Assembly (NCBI GenBank): GCA_021927905.1 | Contig: BLLK01000047.1 | Location: forward strand, 3,658,001 to 3,722,000 | DNA length: 64,000 bases | Direction of reading: 5' to 3' | Source of the DNA: Chaetoceros tenuissimus | Taxonomy: Eukaryota > Bacillariophyta > Thalassiosirophyceae > Chaetocerotales > Chaetocerotaceae | Shown: piece by piece, positions 53,779 to 63,410 of the stretch | Numbering within the stretch: position 1 is the first letter of the stretch | Layout of the letters: each line of letters starts with the position of its first letter | The notes under the pieces: model-generated | The model's input: the letters and a program-made list of their open reading frames with translations, nothing else | What the model was told of the DNA's origin: nothing | Database searches by the model: none | Made by a program: the position numbers and the translations under genes

Positions 53779-54675
53779 ATGCCAATAGAAAGGAAAAGAT
53801 GTATTCAAAATGACAGAGGAAACCAACCCTCTAAAAGGAAAAGAAGGAACAGAGTGGTGATGAATACAACTAGTGATTCGAGTAATCCAAAAACTAGAAA
53901 TGCGGAAGATCATTTGCACGACGCGTCATGTGAATGCCATGAAAGCCATGATGAAGTCATCTCTTCGACAGCTGCTATATCAAATGTTGAAGACAAGCTA
54001 GTATCGAGCCAGATAGTATTTGTAGACTCGTCTTCTGAATTGAAACAAATCACTGAGGAACAAGTACAGCTTAGTGTATGGCGTCAAAAGAAACTTCCAA
54101 ACTTTGCAAAGATATTATCGTCGGCATCACTTGATCCTGCTTCACTTCCTACATTTCAAGCTTTGGTCACTTCATTGGATGCATTCGAGAGACTAACATC
54201 TTTTATGTGCCCCCCTTACCCATTAAGATCAAAAGCATCAAATGCTCTAAATGATGAGGATATGAAAGAAATGATTATGGAAATATCAGAACTTGTCAAG
54301 GTGTTTGCAAATATATCCAAGTCCAATTTTGTACATGTAAAACTGGAAGTAATCACGGATGACGGATGTGCGTTTTGGCATCAAGATTGTGTAGAAGTAA
54401 GAATGGTTAGAACCTATTGTGGTCCCTGTACAGAATTGGTTCCACCTGAAAATTCCAAAGAGACATTACTCAACTATGAACATGATTCAATTCATTCAAG
54501 ATCACTGTCTCATGGAGATGTAGCTTTGTTCAAAGGCCGAGGAGAAACATTGGAAGATGAAGAGCTACTGGATCAGCCTGGTATCGTCCATAGATCACCC
54601 AGAATTGAAGATGGCAGTGGAGTTTGTCGCTTGGTACTTATTCTAGATATTCCAGTCGAAGGATGGCATTATTGA
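53779..54675 (+). CDS. DUF1826-family protein (plus member of divergent pair)
   Basis: Single exon, 298 residues. A basic N-terminus (ERKRCIQNDRG; KRKRRNRVV, possible NLS) leads to a Cys/His cluster (HDASCECHESHDE). The DUF1826 core matches the neighbour: VWRQKKLPNFAKIL, FWHQDCVEVRMVRTYCGPCTELV, SHGDVALFKGRG, IVHRSPRIEDGSGVCRLVLILDIP, GWHY end. Core identity with the minus-strand paralogue is high; the N-terminal parts differ, suggesting different localisation. Confidence 0.78.
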   Translation: MPIERKRCIQNDRGNQPSKRKRRNRVVMNTTSDSSNPKTRNAEDHLHDASCECHESHDEVISSTAAISNVEDKLVSSQIVFVDSSSELKQITEEQVQLSVWRQKKLPNFAKILSSASLDPASLPTFQALVTSLDAFERLTSFMCPPYPLRSKASNALNDEDMKEMIMEISELVKVFANISKSNFVHVKLEVITDDGCAFWHQDCVEVRMVRTYCGPCTELVPPENSKETLLNYEHDSIHSRSLSHGDVALFKGRGETLEDEELLDQPGIVHRSPRIEDGSGVCRLVLILDIPVEGWHY

Positions 54676-55323
54676 AAGAAGTGTTGAATCTACTGAAAGT
54701 TTTGTGGATTTAAAAAATCAGATCAACATAGTCATAGCTAATTTCATTATAAATATATGTATAGTATCCTTATTGAATGTTCATGCGAAAGAAATAAAGG
54801 TAATATTTTATTCTCTCTTTTTTTAGGAGTAGCCTCTACTACTCGTAGCAATCAAAACTTTTCATTTTATCATTGGTCATTGGTCCTTATATAAGGATAT
54901 TCTATTTCTGATATTGAGCTAGAGTGTCCTGTGATGTCAAACCACCCGGCCAGCACAGAAGGCAAGAGAACTCTTGCGAACACTCCGAACAAAAATGCAT
55001 TGCCCTTTTGATGCATCATCCTTCTTTTCCCTTTAGAGAAGTATTCAATAGAAGACTCATATACCTTTACCTACACAGGCAACACATTCCATTTCCTAAG
55101 CATTGAATTAGAGAAGCTACAACGAGAAAAATATCAGAGTGAAAGAGCTCCAAAAGCCAGCGAAAACTAAACATATATTTCAGTCTTGTCAACACATATC
55201 TTTGGAGTTCGCACAACATACCCTAGCTAGCATCGAGGAGCCTTTGAATCTATACAATTGATACACAGCAAACACTAAGAACATATTCTAATAGAAGAAA
55301 AAACAAAACATTTACCAGCAGCA
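54676..55323. other. Intergenic, no gene seen
   Basis: 648 bases, AT-rich. A small ORF (54924-55106 plus) has no recognisable content. The 3' part is the leader of the PDZ gene, rich in A near the ATG. Confidence 0.4.
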
Positions 55324-57208
55324 ATGGTTCTCACAATGAAGACCCAAGCAAACATTCCCAACGAATCTGCAAAGATTCTGCAGAACACGAACACTTCCAC
55401 CTCCAATGACTCTTCTAGTTATTCCAAAAAGAGAGCGACTAGAGCATATGGATGGACTCCCATGTCCTATCCATCTTCAGCACTCTATAACTCCGAGAAG
55501 GAAGAACTGAATCCCTTTTTCCCCCTGCACAAAAATGTCATTCAGGCTGCAGTCCGTGAACTATTGATCTTGGACCAAGTCATGGATGCAACTAGTTTGG
55601 AACTTGTAGAGACTCAAGTGGAAGAGCCAAAGGAAAAAAAGACTAGAAAGCGGAAGAGAAATACAGGGAATCATGTGATGAAACAAGTGATTATAGATTT
55701 GAACCAGGAGAAGAGGAAGAATTTAGACCATGCAAATCAAGATACGACTACAGCTTCTGAGATCTCGGAGCAAGATTCCAAAGAGGCTAAAGCAAAGCAG
55801 CAACTCGTTACACCAGAGGAACTGACTCAAGTAGTATTGGATAAGATTGCCAACTGTTGGCATGAAGAAATCTCAACAAAGGAGAAGGGAGAGTCAACTC
55901 TTCTAGACTCCAAGAAGATTCGTAAAGTATCAGATGCGGATGCAATGACAGTTCCATCGGTTACAGTGATTTCTCATCACAACATTGATTCTCAATATGC
56001 GGCACATTTAGCGGTGGCAGCTACGAATATGATTCATCAAGATCATAATACCATCAATCTTGATACTATCATTCAACAGTTGGAGAAGATGTTCCCATCT
56101 GCAAGTCAGAAAGATTTGTTGAAGAATTTGTACAAAAAGAATCAGATCCCAAATATGCTCGATTTGAGCATTATTGTAGAAGCACATTTGCGACAGATTG
56201 CATTTGAAAAAGTGAAAACTATGGGCACATTTATCAGTGACTTGGCATTGAGAGAATTTTTGGGGTACAAGTCTCCAACTGCCAAGTATGAAAGAGTGAT
56301 GGAATTGATGAGCGACTTTTTGTTTGATGTTAGTCATGCAATGGTGAGTCAGAAATATTTTTTTACATTGCATTGGGGCTCTTTAATTTTGTACTAGTAC
56401 ATTTTAGGCTCACCATTTGTTCTTGTTATAGTTTGCATGGGAAAAGACAGAGCGGGATATCGATGCTTCCAATACTCAGACTATACAGGATGCAACCATC
56501 TGCAAGACACTGTTTGATTCTAGGGCATTGCGCAAAATTGGAGGCTTTGAACCAACTAGTTTACTATATCATGCACTATCCATTAATCGTCTCGAAGCAA
56601 AGGGAGAGTCATGGGCCGAGTTTGCAAAGACACCAGCGGGCAAGAAAATGTTTAGTCATCATCGTGATAATTTGTCTAGAATTGAGGCGGGAACAAAGCG
56701 TAGAGATAAGAGAATGAAAAAGAACCTTGCCGGAGTGTACCCAATCATGATGGAGGATCGTGACGATGGACGTTCCCGTTCTGTGTCGGTTGCATCCATT
56801 GACAGTCCCTCTCATGCAGTAAAGACTCCTTCCAGTCAAGTAGAAGAGAAATCACAGGCTGGAGAGAATTCAACCACCGAAAAGAAAGAAAGTAGATCTC
56901 ATACCTGCATTAGTCCTGGAATACCTGATATTACCTCGGTTTCCATTACACGTAAAGAAGGTGAGAAGTGGGGGATCCTGCTTTTGAAAGAAAGCAACAT
57001 GTGTGTAGTCATGAAGGTTCCCCAAAGATCCGATTTAGGATTGAAGATTGGAGATCTCATTGTATCCATTCGTAATGAACAAAATGAAATTGTGTATACT
57101 CCTTCTTCTCATTCAAACTCAGTATCAGAGGACTGGTTCACCCAAGCGACTGGGATTTTCAAGAGAAGCCATTCCCTCGATCTTGAATTGAGAAGAATTC
57201 AGTCCTAG
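55324..57208 (+). CDS. PDZ-domain protein with basic nuclear-like N-terminus (unknown)
   Basis: Exons 55324..56343 and 56432..57208 (intron 88 bp, phase 0), 598 residues. KEKKTRKRKRN near residue 105 is a possible NLS. The middle is helical (QYAAHLAVAATNMI; KDLLKNLYKKNQIPNMLDLS) and unrecognised. After the intron come AEFAKTPAGKKMFSHHRDNL and a Ser/Glu-rich linker. The last ~90 residues (about 509-595) look like a PDZ domain: WGILLLKESNMCVVMKV, DLGLKIGDLIVSI, LDLELRRIQ. No catalytic motif is seen. Confidence 0.75.
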
Positions 57209-57468
57209 GTATTGTCCATTCATGATGTCATCGAGCAAAGAAAGAATAATTGAACTACGTGAACATCACGAGATTACATTACATACTATACCAAAATAGA
57301 TTGAAGCTGACTATAAATTAGACACAAATTTTGCTATGTAAAAAAGTAGTCTTTCATACCATACAGTCTTCATCAAAAGATGTCACATCTAACCTCATTG
57401 TTCATGATCTCCTTGGAGCTTGGAAACTAACACGACATGCCTATAACACGATGCAAACAATAAAATTT

Positions 57469-59829
57469 CTATTGCCACGGCAACTTTCTCAAAAAAGATA
57501 ATAGCTCCTCATCATCATCAAATCCACTGAACTCCAACTCGATACTATCATTGACAATCATGTATTCTAGAGGTAGTGAAAGCTCACTAATTTCTTTCCT
57601 CAACTGTTCCGCGGTCTTTGGTGGTTCTAGATTTTCTGTTCCTGTTTGAGGTTGTGGTACAACAGCCAAAGTCAAGCTAAGGCTTTGGAAAAAGTATCCT
57701 TCTCCATCGTGGATGGAATTATTGAATTCGCAAAAGTTCTCTCGTTTTACAAGCTCTTCATGAGTGCGTGGAATTCCAGAGAAATAATCAATGGACTGAC
57801 AGAATCGTCTGCCTTCTATTGTTGGTACAGGGATTCCTTCTCTGAAGTATTTTCCAACAGGAGCAAAATCATGAAGCACAATTGATCTCCCAGTGCTCTT
57901 TTGGAGGAGAAATGTTTTCATTTCAAGTCTATGAAAAGCATAAATTGGTACGAAATTGCTGCGAGGATCCTTCCTAAAGGAATTTATTTCTTGAAGCACA
58001 TGTTGTCGGACGTCATCCGCTGGTATTACAATATGAGCCCCAGTCTCTGAACAATTTCGAAAGTGCACTTCCATATTCTTTGCTCCTTGCAGATTAGACA
58101 AAAGGCATGAATAGGACCCAAGTAAGGTCTTCTCGCAACCGTATTTCCAGTCCTGTCTAATCTCGATAACAAATATGACATCATCTGCTTCCAAAGGTTG
58201 CGGCATCTCCGGAACCTTCCACACAGGTAATTCTTTTTTCAAAAAAGCCATAGCCATATCTTTGTACGTTATGTTTCCCGTACCTGCATGTTCAATCACT
58301 TGACAAGACGTGCGATTGATTCTTCGCGCTATTCCTGACCATACGTCGTCATCGATACTAACATTCCACTCTTTGCATGTCTGGGCACAACTCAAGACAT
58401 CAGAAGGACGTAAGTAATCCACAACCAACTTCAATGCCATACCAGGGAGAGAATCCTCGTAGTCTTCATCAGCAAAGTTGAGCCTTTTTCTCTTCTTCTG
58501 AGAAACTACATGTCTTGATTCTTCATCCAATACTGAAGGATTGCGACGGAGCAACGTGAAGCAAAGTTGCATGTCTTCAGCCACCGCAGCAAAAGGATAT
58601 AATGATGTGATTGGATCCTTTTCTTGGAGCTCTATGTTTGTCAATGTTTCACAAGTATCAGCTTTCATCTCAGCAGAACCTAATGCAAGGACAGCTTGGT
58701 GCAACGTGCGTCCACTATAATCTAGAAGACTATATGCCCAAGGGAAATGTCTCAGAAATAAATCTTTGTATTTTGGAGACTTTACGTAAACATGATGTAA
58801 AATTGGAAAGTTACCAAAGTCGCCTCTTCTTGAAAGAATATTTTGAAGTACTTTCATAACTTTCTTCTCTCCATATGTCTCAAATGCATCATCTAGTACT
58901 GTTGTCCCTTCAGCATTCTTTAGGAAGAGCAATCCACCAATTTCTGGCCAGTACTTGAATCCAGCCTCGAGGTATAGAGTCACTTTTGAGATATCCCAGA
59001 GGGAGCCGCGAGTGATAAAGGGCTTTTCTTTCCAAAAGTCCAAAAGTAACGCATACGGATCACAGCTACAAAGGAAATCAAACACTTTCGGTAGTCTAAC
59101 ACAGTCACAATATTGAAGTAAGCTATGTCTGCAACAATAATTGCGAACTTCTTTCTTTTCCAATAAACCGATTTCTTTGATGTCTTTCAATGCTCTGACT
59201 CTGTTTGCATCCGCATTTTCACCATCAGACTCATGTGGCACAATTAAATACTCTAGAAATGGCAAAGTTCCTTGATTAGAATCAATCGAAAGAAGCATCT
59301 TGACATAAGATGGATCAGTACCGGCGTGTTCGGCAACATCTAAAATGGCACTCCCCTCCTGCTCATAAGGATCAGAGAGACCATCAGGGAAAAAATCAAG
59401 TACTTTCTCAACGGCCTTTCGCGGCGGTTTATGTAGATAGAGTGTTTTCAATGAATTATAAATAGAATCTTCCACCTCCATTCTAACCTCATGAAGCGAG
59501 TCCTCCAAAAAAGAAATCATCCGTCTTTCAAATACCGAAATTGTTTTAAGAATTGATGAGAAGCATTCTTTGTCTTTCCATTCTCCGCCATCAGAGAAGA
59601 AACCTGTCTTGATAAAATCCACGTATCGTTGAAGTTTACCAAGATCTGAATGTGTGTCTTTCAATGTCTCATGATATCTATCATACCTTTGGTGCTCGTC
59701 TTCTCTTCTTGTGTCGCGTAGTATCTCCTCGTATTCATTACGACGAATCGAAACACCTGCACCTAAATGCGGCAAAAACTTTGCAACAAAATCAAATTTA
59801 CTTTGAAGGTCTGCTGCAGTAGTATTCAT
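57469..59829 (-). CDS. F-box protein with ankyrin-like scaffold and novel C-terminal domain, copy 1
   Basis: Single exon, 786 residues from the first ATG. The N-terminal ~150 residues are helical. Ankyrin-like helices follow (PRKAVEKVLDFFPDGL; AGTDPSYVKMLLSID; VTLYLEAGFKYWPEIGGLLFLKNAEGTTVLDDAF; LQEKDPITSLYPFAAVAEDM), parallel to the ~400-residue family. A basic patch (KKRKRLNF) leads to an F-box at about 455-500 (GMALKLVVDYLRPSDVLSCAQTCKEWN). The C-terminal ~280 residues (ADDVIFVIEIRQDWKYG; LETKTFLLQ-type block; EFSGFDDDEELLSFLRKLPWQ end) are unrecognised and presumably select a substrate. Tandem with 60406. Likely an SCF substrate receptor. Confidence 0.85.
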   Translation of the reverse strand: MNTTAADLQSKFDFVAKFLPHLGAGVSIRRNEYEEILRDTRREDEHQRYDRYHETLKDTHSDLGKLQRYVDFIKTGFFSDGGEWKDKECFSSILKTISVFERRMISFLEDSLHEVRMEVEDSIYNSLKTLYLHKPPRKAVEKVLDFFPDGLSDPYEQEGSAILDVAEHAGTDPSYVKMLLSIDSNQGTLPFLEYLIVPHESDGENADANRVRALKDIKEIGLLEKKEVRNYCCRHSLLQYCDCVRLPKVFDFLCSCDPYALLLDFWKEKPFITRGSLWDISKVTLYLEAGFKYWPEIGGLLFLKNAEGTTVLDDAFETYGEKKVMKVLQNILSRRGDFGNFPILHHVYVKSPKYKDLFLRHFPWAYSLLDYSGRTLHQAVLALGSAEMKADTCETLTNIELQEKDPITSLYPFAAVAEDMQLCFTLLRRNPSVLDEESRHVVSQKKRKRLNFADEDYEDSLPGMALKLVVDYLRPSDVLSCAQTCKEWNVSIDDDVWSGIARRINRTSCQVIEHAGTGNITYKDMAMAFLKKELPVWKVPEMPQPLEADDVIFVIEIRQDWKYGCEKTLLGSYSCLLSNLQGAKNMEVHFRNCSETGAHIVIPADDVRQHVLQEINSFRKDPRSNFVPIYAFHRLEMKTFLLQKSTGRSIVLHDFAPVGKYFREGIPVPTIEGRRFCQSIDYFSGIPRTHEELVKRENFCEFNNSIHDGEGYFFQSLSLTLAVVPQPQTGTENLEPPKTAEQLRKEISELSLPLEYMIVNDSIELEFSGFDDDEELLSFLRKLPWQ

Positions 59830-60405
59830 CTTTTTAGCCAACTGCACCTAAATGAGATAATAAATCAGATCCTTGAAGCTCTACTTTTTATGTCTAAACC
59901 TGTGGGGTGTTGTTTCCTTCTTTCTCACTGTGCTGAACTTGCTTGGCAACCTATCTATGGTGAGTGTTGTAGTAGTAAGTTGTGATAGGTACCTAGATTA
60001 CTGCTTTCAGAAGATATTGCAGGTTTGGCGCCACAAGAACAAAAAGAAGCCAGAAGAACATCAGTCCCACTTCGAAATTTTCAGAAATGGCCTTTTTATG
60101 AAAAGAGCTCTTCAAAGCATACAAGAATCCGGTCCTAGGTGCCTACCATAATGTCTATTCGTTATTTCATTGAGCAAAGAAAGAATAATCACGGGGTTCC
60201 ATTACATGCTATATCATAATAGATTTGAAGATGACTATAATTAGAAACCAATTTTGCTATGTAAAGAGGTTGTCTTTCATACCATACAGTCTTTCTTCTA
60301 GAGATGTCCTCCCAAAATGGAGAGTTACGTCTAATTCTTTTGTTCATGCTCTCCTTGGAGCCAAGGTAGCATAATTCGTTGCCTGCACTCGAAAGAACAT
60401 CATTT
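59830..60405. repeat. Duplicated flank of the F-box genes with a plus-strand intron-like element, copy 1
   Basis: 59912-60110 matches 62790-62998, and 60132-60300 matches 57200-57360. On the plus strand, CTATCTATG/GTGAGT at 59959/59960 and TTGCAG/GTTTGG at 60022/60023 look like a donor and acceptor flanking a 63-base intron. The joined exons read NLLGNLSM then VWRHKNKKKPEEHQS. This could be a remnant of, or a promoter-derived, antisense-divergent transcript. Confidence 0.55.
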
Positions 60406-62748
60406 TTATTGCCATGGCAATCTTCTCAAAAAAGATAATAGCTCCTCCTCATTATCAAATTTGTAGAACTCCATCTCAAGACTACCATTGACAACCGAGT
60501 ATTCTAAAGGTTGCGAAAGCTGTCTAATCTCTTTCCTCAATTGCTTTGCGGTCTTTGGTGGTTCTCGATTTTCTGTTTTCGTGGTAGATTGTGGCACCAC
60601 AGCCAAAGTTAAACCAATACTTTGAAGAAAGCGTCCTTTTCCATTTTTCATTTCTCTAAAGTTTTCTCGTTTTACAAGCTCTTCATGAGTGCGTGGAATT
60701 CCAGAAGAATAAGTTACAGATTGAGAGAATCGTCTGCCTTCGATCGTTCGACCGGACTTTTCTTCTCTAAAATACTTCCCAATACGAGTAAAATCATGAA
60801 GTACAATCGATCTCCCAGTGCTCTTTTGCATGAGAAATGTTTTCATTTCAAGTCTTTGAAAAGCATGCATTGGTACAAAATTGCTGCGAGGATCTTTCCT
60901 AAAGGAATTTATTTCTTGGAGTACCTCTTTTTCGATCTCACTCGCTGGTATTACAATATGAGCCCCAGTCTCTGAACAATTTCGAAAGTGCACTTCCATA
61001 TTCTTTGCTCCTTGCAGATTGGACAAAAGGCATGAATAGGACCCAAGCAACTTCCTCTTGCCGTACCATTTCCAGCCCTGCCTAATCTCGATAACAAATA
61101 TGACATCATCTGCTTCCAAAGGTTGTGGCATCTCTGGAACCTTCCACAAAGGTAATTCTTTTTTCAAAAAAGCCATCGCCATATCTTTGTACGTTATGTT
61201 CCCCATACCTGCATGTTCAATTACTTGACACGAGGTACGATTGATTCTTCGCGCTATTCCTGCCCATACATCGTCATCGATACTAACATTCCACTCTTTG
61301 CACGTCTGGGCACAACTCAAGACATCAATAGGACGTAAGTACTGCATAATTAGCTTCAATGCCATTCCTGAGAGAGAATCTTTGTAGTCTTCATCAGGAA
61401 AGTTGAGTCTCTTCCTCTTTTTTTGAGAAACTACATATCTTGATTCTTCATCCAATACTGAAGGATTGCGACGCAGCAACGTAAAGCAAAGCTGCATGTC
61501 TTCAGCCACCGCAGCAAATGGATATAATGATGTGATTGGATCCTTCTCTTGGAGCTGCATGTCCGCCACGCATAGAACCATATCCGAAAAAGTAGCTTTC
61601 ATCTCAGCAGTACCAGATGCTAGGATAGATTGATAAAGAGTGCGTCCACTATGATCTAGAAGACTATATGTATGACGAAAACGTTTATGAAACAAATCTT
61701 TGTATTTTGGAGACTTGATGAAAACGTGATGCAAAATTGGAAAATCACTTCTTTTTGACAGAATGTTTTCAAGTACTTCCATTACTTTCTCCTCTCCATA
61801 AATTTCAAACGCATCATCTAGTACTGATGTCCCTTCAGCATTCTTTAGAAAGAGTAATCCACCAATTTCTGGCCAATACTTGAATCCAGCCTCGAGGTAC
61901 ACGGCCACTTTGGAGATGTCCCAAAGGGAGCCTTCTTCACTGCAGGGATAGCGAGTGATAAAGGGCTTATCATTCCAAAAGTCCAAGAGTAATGCATAAG
62001 GATCACAGCTGCAAAGGAAATCAAACACTTTCGGTAGTCTAACACAGTCACAAAATTGAAGGAGGCCCTCTCCACAGCAATATTTGCGAATTTGCCTATT
62101 TTCCAAGAATCCCATTTCTGTAATGTCTTTCAATGCTCTGACCCTGTTTACATCCGCATTTGCGCCATCAGACTCGTCGGAATCGACTAAATCCTCTAGA
62201 AACGGCATACTTTCTTGATCAGGGTCAATCGAAAGAAGCATCTTGACATAAGATGGATCAGTACCGGCGTGTTTTGCAGCGAAGCAAATTATAGGTCGCT
62301 CACTATCACAAGGATCATAGAGAACATTTGGACAAATTTCAAGTACTTTCTCAATGGCCTTTCGTGAGGGTTTATGAAGATGGAGTGTTTGCAAAGAATA
62401 AAAGAAACCACATTCAACATTTCTTTTGAATTCTCCAAGTGTTGAGCTTAGATTACCAACAAATTCATCGTGGAACGTATGGAAGTCCTGAAGAACTGTT
62501 GATGTGAATTCTTTGTTTATCCCTTCTTGATCAGAGAAGAAATCTTTGTTGACAAGATCAATAAAGCGTTTCAATTCGGAGAATCCCGAGACAATGTCCT
62601 TCAAACTACTTTGAAAATATTGAATTGAAGTCATCTTTTCCTTGTATTCATCCAAGATAGAAATACATGCATCTAAATGAGGTAATAATTTCTTTACAAG
62701 CTCGAAACTATTTTGAAGGTCTTCGTCTGTCGCATCATTCGAATTCAT
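60406..62748 (-). CDS. F-box protein with ankyrin-like scaffold and novel C-terminal domain, copy 2
   Basis: Single exon, 780 residues, start MNSNDATDED. It is a tandem paralogue of the gene at 57469 with the same order: helical N-terminus, ankyrin-like scaffold (PSRKAIEKVLEICPNVL; VAVYLEAGFKYWPEIGGLLF; LQEKDPITSLYPFAAVAED), basic patch, F-box near 455-500 (GMALKLIMQYLRPIDVLSCAQTCKEWN) and C-terminal domain ending EEELLSFLRRLPWQ. The N-terminal helical region is much more divergent than the F-box and the C-terminal domain. It has a short insertion (RYPCSEEG) in the scaffold. Confidence 0.85.
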   Translation of the reverse strand: MNSNDATDEDLQNSFELVKKLLPHLDACISILDEYKEKMTSIQYFQSSLKDIVSGFSELKRFIDLVNKDFFSDQEGINKEFTSTVLQDFHTFHDEFVGNLSSTLGEFKRNVECGFFYSLQTLHLHKPSRKAIEKVLEICPNVLYDPCDSERPIICFAAKHAGTDPSYVKMLLSIDPDQESMPFLEDLVDSDESDGANADVNRVRALKDITEMGFLENRQIRKYCCGEGLLQFCDCVRLPKVFDFLCSCDPYALLLDFWNDKPFITRYPCSEEGSLWDISKVAVYLEAGFKYWPEIGGLLFLKNAEGTSVLDDAFEIYGEEKVMEVLENILSKRSDFPILHHVFIKSPKYKDLFHKRFRHTYSLLDHSGRTLYQSILASGTAEMKATFSDMVLCVADMQLQEKDPITSLYPFAAVAEDMQLCFTLLRRNPSVLDEESRYVVSQKKRKRLNFPDEDYKDSLSGMALKLIMQYLRPIDVLSCAQTCKEWNVSIDDDVWAGIARRINRTSCQVIEHAGMGNITYKDMAMAFLKKELPLWKVPEMPQPLEADDVIFVIEIRQGWKWYGKRKLLGSYSCLLSNLQGAKNMEVHFRNCSETGAHIVIPASEIEKEVLQEINSFRKDPRSNFVPMHAFQRLEMKTFLMQKSTGRSIVLHDFTRIGKYFREEKSGRTIEGRRFSQSVTYSSGIPRTHEELVKRENFREMKNGKGRFLQSIGLTLAVVPQSTTKTENREPPKTAKQLRKEIRQLSQPLEYSVVNGSLEMEFYKFDNEEELLSFLRRLPWQ

Positions 62749-63410
62749 TGTTTAAATAGATCCTTGCTCCCTAGGTTTTCGTTTCAACTGTTTCTTTCTC
62801 ACTGTTTTGAATTTGCTTGGCTACCTATCTATGGTGAGTGTTGTAGTAAGTAACTAGTTGAATGATACTTCTATCGCTTTGAATGATACTTGTTTGCTTG
62901 AAGATCGTAGTGCAGGTTTGGCGCCAAAAGAACAAAAAGAAGCCAGAAGAACATCAGTCCCACTTGAAATTTTCACAAATGGCCTTATTATATGAAAAGA
63001 GCGTGTGGAACTGACTAAGTAGGTTTAGACAGCTTGACTATTATCATATCTTAATTCCGACTGAGATAAACGTAGCATCTGTTAGCTACGAGCAAGATAT
63101 CTTTATATGTTCAGTTTGTATTATGGATGACTCTGCATTATTTCAAATAATTAATATTCACATTACTGCTTGAAGCTATATTCAATATAGCAAGCTACTC
63201 GACATCCACTACAGACGAATTTCACTTCAGATACAGTCGCAATTTGTGTGCATGAGTTTCTACTATCGAGATCATGTCCAAGTAAAGTACTCTTCAAGAA
63301 AACCTATCGCTTTGCTCGTTATCAGTTCCGTGTCATACAACTGATGGAATAAATAAGTCGATAGTGCAAGGACTCTAGCATAGAACAGGCATCACCGGAG
63401 TTCTCGACAC
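62749..63410. repeat. Duplicated flank of the F-box genes, copy 2, and intergenic DNA
   Basis: 62790-62998 matches 59912-60110, including the plus-strand donor-like ATG/GTGAGT (62833/62834) and acceptor-like GTGCAG/GTTTGG (62915/62916), here 82 bases apart. One base fewer in CCCACTTGAAATT than in copy 1 changes the downstream frame. The rest (63000-63410) shows nothing recognisable. Confidence 0.55.
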
